Shown here in pieces: positions 59,718-64,000 of a stretch of DNA of 64,000 nt. The position numbers and the translations under genes were made by a program. Source of the DNA: Scenedesmus sp. ARA3 (Eukaryota; Chlorophyta; Chlorophyceae; Sphaeropleales; Scenedesmaceae); contig RWJK01001345.1 of NCBI GenBank assembly GCA_004335835.1, forward strand, positions 45,971 to 109,970, written 5' to 3'. The notes under the pieces were generated by a model that saw only the letters and a list, made by a program, of their open reading frames with translations, did not search any database and was not told where the DNA came from. Position 1 is the stretch's first letter. The number at the start of each line of letters is the position of its first letter.

Positions 59718-61690
59718 TCACACTTCGCTCCCGAGCTCCTCCAGCAGCGCCAGTAGGTCATCACAGTTGGCATTGAGTGACAGGTGGTGCACCAGGCCAC
59801 TGGGAACAGCAGGCACCTCAAATGCAGCTTGCAGGTCCAATGCAGCAGCAGCACAGGGAGTGGCACTGCAGCTGCTGCTAACTGGAGCAGCACTGTCACA
59901 ATGCCATTCGGAGCTGCCGCCAGGAATATGCACCAGCTGCGCTGCCTGCAGCGCTAGCTGTTGCTGCTGCTGCTGCATTGGCACCTGCTGCTGCTGCTGC
60001 GGCGGCAGCAGCATTGCAGGCGGCTGCAGCAGCTGTTGCTGTGCATCTGCAAACTGGCCCTGCTGCAGCTGGCAGCTGTGGTGTGCTGCTTGGCCAGATG
60101 GTGGGCCCTGTGCTGCTGCTGCTGCTGCTGCTGCTGCTTGCTTGCGTGGTGGGTCTGCAGCACTGCTGGTTATTGCTTCCGGCGTGGTTGCCTGCTGCTT
60201 CTGCTGCTGCTGCTTGCCTGCTGCTGTGCCTGCGCTGCGCGTGGGCTTGACACAGGCGCTGATTGGGACGTGTGATGGCGACACAGCTCTCGGTTTATGC
60301 ATCATCCCACTGGATGTTGGGCTGGTCTTGCGCTGCCGCTGCTGCCGGTCCCACTGCTGCTGCTGCTGCTGCTCCTGGCCAGCGTGCTGCGGCGGCCCCT
60401 GCAGCTGCAGTATCAGCGCCTGCTGTATTGCCTGGCTGAGCTCTTCATTACTGACGCCCTCCAGCAGCTTTGACAGCTGCTGCTCAGCAGGATCAGCCGC
60501 CTTGCCTGCTGCTACTGACAGCCGTGCTCGGCCAAAGACCAAGCCAGATCCTCGCGTGCCATTCGCCTGCCTGTACTTGTGGAGGATGTTCAGCCGTGGC
60601 TGCTGTGCAGCTGCTGCAGCAGCGCAGGCGTTGTTGCTTAAGGGCTGGCCTCGCACTGCTGCAGCGTGTGCCTGTGTCTGCTGCAGCGTTGGCGAGTGAG
60701 CCTTTGGTGCTGCTGCTGCTGCTGCTGGTGCAGGTGCTGCCATGCCGCCGCTAGCAGCGCCGCTGCTGTGACTGCCGTTGCTGTTGTCGCTGGTGCTGCG
60801 CTGGACCAGTGTGCTTCTTCCGCTCATGGCTTGGATGTACTCCAGCAGCTCCTGGTTCTTGCGCTGCTCCTGCCGCAGCTGCTCCTCTAGCAGCCATTGC
60901 CGCTGAGCCTCGCTGCTGCTTGTGTGTGGCTGCAGGAGCTGCTGTTCTTGCTGCTGCTGCTGTTGATGCTGCTGCTCGGTGTGGAGCCTGAAGTTGGCAG
61001 AGCAGCATGAGATCTAGTCAGATACGGGTGGGCAGCTGTGAGGCAGGCCAGATCATTTGAAAAGGGATGACCCAGGAACCCCACAGAAGATCGCCCTGTT
61101 TCCGCCCTGCAGAATTCCGCAACGTAGCTGCAACGTTTTGCGCTGTGAAGGCAATTGGTTGGCGATATCTTGTGTTTGTGCATCGTCCTCGGCGTTTGTG
61201 TCGCCAATGAGCTCGCCGGACAGCAGATGCCGCTCGCCGGTGGAGTACAGTTCACCTGACACAAGCATACAAGCCAGATCATCCAAAAGCAGTGAAATGT
61301 AAGCAATATACACTGTTTGACTCTGCACGAACGGGTAGACATCAGCTTACCGCTTCATGACGCCATGATCCTGTGCCAGCGAGGCCGCAGCTGCTGCTCC
61401 TGCTTTACGCTTAAGCGTGTTTTGCAGCATCAGTGGAAATGGTGACAGCTGCAAGTCCTCAGCAGCCATGTGATGTAGTGGTGACGGGTGCAGTCCTTGC
61501 CCCTTGAAAGGGCACGCGCCCGCCAGTGCTGCCTGAGCTGTGAGGTTGCTTGAGTACATACGTATCAACTGCTGGTTCGTGTGGAAGACGTTCTGACTGA
61601 AGGATGTGGATGGCAGCCCTGTGAAGCCCGCAATGCTTCGACGTGCCCAGAGTGCTGATTGCTTCTCCGCGCCGAGCAATTCCCGTTCGT
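59718..61690 (-). CDS. Gln/Ala-rich coiled-coil protein, probably nuclear (5' end uncertain)
   Basis: Two exons are clear: about 61351-61690 and 59718-60987, joined in phase 2 (GVMKR|LHTEQQ). The first encodes SIAGFTGLPSTSFSQNVFHT...LKRKAGAAAAA. The second starts with a Gln run, then a charged leucine-rich helix (QWLLEEQLRQEQRKNQELLE and YIQAM) and long Gln, Ala and Ser stretches, ending CDDLLALLEELGSEV. The composition resembles transcriptional regulators or coactivators of green algae, but I recognise no DNA-binding domain. In this frame an upstream TAA at about 61703 means translation starts inside exon 1 (ATG at about 61554) or an additional 5' exon exists. A possible first exon MPERFKSLGADF (near 61900) does not join in phase. 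A TATA-like tttatataag lies at about 62034-62043 on this strand. Confidence 0.65.
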
Positions 61691-62700
61691 TTGGTTGGGT
61701 ACCTTACACATTGAGGCCAAGAGTGGCCGGCTCAGAATACATCACAGCTGTACGTGAGCACTCTCTGTGGGCGATCCCCAGCGTTCTTGGTAGGTTCCTA
61801 TATTGATTTTTGCTCGTATTGTCTATACAAACTAACGTCTGACACATGGCGATCCAGGCTGGTCTTACAAAGTCAGCACCGAGGCTCTTGAACCTCTCAG
61901 GCATTTTCACACCACACAGGCAAAACCGCACGGAGACGCTGCAAGGGCGACGACACAAAGTTGACAGCATTTTGAATTCATTATATAAATTAGTCAAATA
62001 AACGCTGCTGCTTGACCCAAGACGGTTCCAGCTTATATAAACTCCTGCCAGGCTGGACGCCGTGGCTTGAGGCCGTCTGCTCGCAGTGCTCACGACTTGG
62101 ATGCAACTGAGAGATGGCTCGCCCTGCCAAGCTGCAAATAACTCAAACACCCACACCACGACTTGCATCATGTGAACCGCCTGTCATCAATTCAAAACAG
62201 TGACAGACAGCGTACAGCAGACAGCAGACACAGTGTGCTACAGTGCAGTGCTCAACCACGGTGCAAGCCTGGCAGGGCGAGCCAGGAGCGCGTACCACGA
62301 GGCATCACATGATGCAGCAAAGCAGTTGTGTCCAATGAGTGACAGCAACAAGAGCCATCCCACCACATCATATTTCAGCTGCAGCACAGCGCACCGCTGG
62401 TCTTTGAGGTGGATGCGCTGTCAAACCAAGTCAACAGCAAGCCGCAAACCTTGCTTGATGATCATCATGACACAACCCCTGCATGAGGCCAGCAGCCTTA
62501 CCGCAGCCTGATGTGGATGTGCAGAGCATAGCACGAATCCTGCTTGTCCTGGTCCTTCGCTACTTCACGCACTGGAGAGCATAGCCTGAAGCAGGCTTGC
62601 CTGCTTCTGATGTCTAAAACTTGTAACACGCGCCAACCTGATATACCACTCCACGTCCGCTGCGCTTGCCCGCTGACATGAAAAACTGCAAACTCTTCCT
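61691..62700. other. Spacer/5' region between the coiled-coil gene and the mTERF gene
   Basis: It holds a minus-strand ORF (61704-62171) whose upstream half (MLSTLCRRPCSVSVRFCLCG, then VKMPERFKSLGADF, followed by gtaaga) could be a 5' exon or an upstream ORF. TATA-like strings lie near 61983 and 62037. The stretch 62200-62700 is presumably 3' UTR of the mTERF gene and shows no coding signal. Confidence 0.4.
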
Positions 62701-63591
62701 TCACAATGCGCCGCCGCCGCCGCTGCTGGCCGGCCTGCTGCTGCTGCTGCTGCTGCTGGCCGGCCTGCTGCGCTGGTTCAGCCGCCACAGCACAAACTCC
62801 GGGTGGCGTGCAGTGAACAGCGCCTCAGATTGCAGCAGCAGCGTGGTCAGCCGCAGCTCCCCAGCACCCCTGCCAGCTGCTGCTGCTGCTGCCGCAGTTC
62901 CCGCACTCCCCAACCCATCATCACCTGCTCCCTCCTCACTACCCTCCCCACTGCTGCTGCTCGTTCCATCCCCAGGCTGTCCCGCATCATCATCCTGCAG
63001 ACTGTTACTATCATTGCTGTGACCGTTATTATGTGCATCTAACACGTACTGTAGCCGCTCCACTACGCCCGGCCCTGCTGCCAGCACCCTTCCAAGGCTC
63101 CCTGCGCCGCGCTGCTGCAGCAGCTGCGCCAGCTGCTGCCTCCAGGCATCCTTGCGTCCTGCAAGCTCCTGCAGCCGCCGCCACTTGAATTCCAACGTAA
63201 CACTACTCAGCCCCAGCAGCGCCGGAAACCCTACCACGATCTCCACTGCTGCTTCTACACTTGGTAGCTGCAGTGCAGCTTGCAGTTTGTGGAGTTTGTC
63301 CTGCAGGCTTTGCGGGCTTAAGCCAAGCAGCCGGGGGCACTTGCACGCCACAGCTAATGCGGCGTCTTGCGGCAGCTGCAGTGTGGCTGCGAGGGCAGCT
63401 GCACGCGCAGCGACAGTCGCTGGTGCCATGTCGAGAGCTGCGGGGTAGGCGGCTAGCAGCCGGGTGACACTGGGCTGCGGCAGCTGCAGCGCAGCACACA
63501 GCTGCTGCACGTTGCTCCTGCGAGGCATGGCAGGTTGGGGCAGGAACAGCACGTTAGGCAAAGGTGAACGTGATGTGACTGTTTTCTGCTG

Positions 63592-63639
<48 letters not shown>

Positions 63640-63934
63640 GCTGCTGCTGCTGGGACAGCATGGACAACACATGCTGCCCAGCAGCTAGGGTGTGCAAGTG
63701 ACGCTCACTTCACCATCCAACACTTTAGAACAGCTGCACAGCTGCAACTGTGCGGCGTTGTTGGAGAATGCAAGACGGCAACAAACCGTACTGCACTGCC
63801 CGATAGCCTGCTGCGTACCGTAGCGTCTGCGGGCGCCGTGCCATCAAGTTGGGCTGCTTGATCATGGTTGCAGCAGCAGCAGCCAGCGAAGGCAGGCCCA
63901 GCAGCTGCTGCAGCTCCCGCAGCCGCAGCAGCAC
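62701..63934 (-). CDS. mTERF domain-containing protein (5' part outside window)
   Basis: mTERF proteins bind nucleic acid in mitochondria or plastids and act in organellar gene expression. Exons 63819-63934 and 62701-63517 join in phase 2 (RRPQTLR|SNVQQLC). The repeats are typical: LGLPSLAAAAATMIKQPNLM, LQLPQPSVTRLLAAYPAALD, LQLPQDAALAVACKCPRLLG, LQLPSVEAAVEIVVGFPALLG, each with the L-P-x3-h-P-x-L-L pattern. The C-terminal part contains an Asp/Gly/Ser-rich low-complexity insert (about 62880-63020) followed by LLQSEALFTARHPEFVLWRL and a Ser/Gly tail. The exon at 63819 begins just after an acceptor at 63935, so more exons lie beyond the window edge. The organelle cannot be told without the N-terminus. 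Confidence 0.8.
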
Positions 63935-63942
63935 CTGATGGC

Positions 63943-64000
<58 letters not shown>
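63594..64000. repeat. Triplet arrays in mTERF introns
   Basis: (GCT)n at about 63594-63650 and (CAG)n from 63943 to the window end. The second runs off the sequence, so its length is unknown. Confidence 0.95.

Noticed and set aside
61053..61328. Candidate middle exon of the coiled-coil gene (GELYSTGERHLLSGELIGD)
   Set aside because: It cannot join the upstream exon in phase, while the two outer exons join perfectly without it, so it is taken as intron.
1..64000. CRISPR array, prokaryotic operon or transposon
   Set aside because: Repeats have no spacer regularity of a CRISPR type, genes are spliced, and no transposase, reverse transcriptase, terminal inverted repeats or LTRs were seen.

Overview
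The window is nuclear DNA of a green alga. Genes are split into many short exons with GT-AG introns (donors mostly GTGAGT-like, acceptors TGCAG). CTG/CAG triplet arrays are everywhere. Two genes encode plastid proteins of plant type: 7-hydroxymethyl chlorophyll a reductase and a pTAC16-like protein. A chlorophycean, perhaps of the Sphaeropleales/Scenedesmus group, is my inference from style and cannot be proved from the window.

Layout. (1) 163-18395 (+): most of a giant secreted-type glycoprotein gene, open at its 5' end, 29 exons seen. (2) 18396-21991: spacer. (3) 21992-35391 (+): a complete 22-exon tandem paralogue with a signal peptide, 2138 aa. (4) 35392-37915: spacer with a repeat-rich open segment of unclear status. 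(5) 37916-48035 (-): 20-exon pTAC16-like gene, 1108 aa. (6) 48456-54083 (+): 10-exon HCAR gene, 465 aa, head-to-head with the previous gene across about 420 bp. (7) 54084-59717: long stretch with repeats and a few protein-like but unassembled segments. (8) 59718 to about 61690 (-): Gln/Ala-rich coiled-coil protein. (9) 62701-63934 (-), running off the right edge: an mTERF-family gene. In the four large models (paralogues, pTAC16-like, HCAR) every exon phase matches the next and the coding sums are divisible by three, which is strong internal support.

The two large paralogues combine three elements: about 115-residue domains resembling bacterial prealbumin/SpaA-like repeats, DUF11-type repeats, and Cys-rich C-terminal domains with a knottin-like spacing. 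Nearly every DUF11 domain is a two-exon cassette with phase-0 outer introns and a phase-1 intron in the middle.

The most unusual signal is genome-level. More than 30 local tandem duplications span a single splice junction, leaving introns filled with partial, diverged copies of the neighbouring exon (HCAR has them at eight or more exons). Where whole symmetric phase-0 exons were duplicated instead, they appear to have been kept as new protein repeats, as in the pTAC16-like C-terminus. This looks like a continuing mutational process that builds both introns and repeat proteins, probably aided by CTG tracts.
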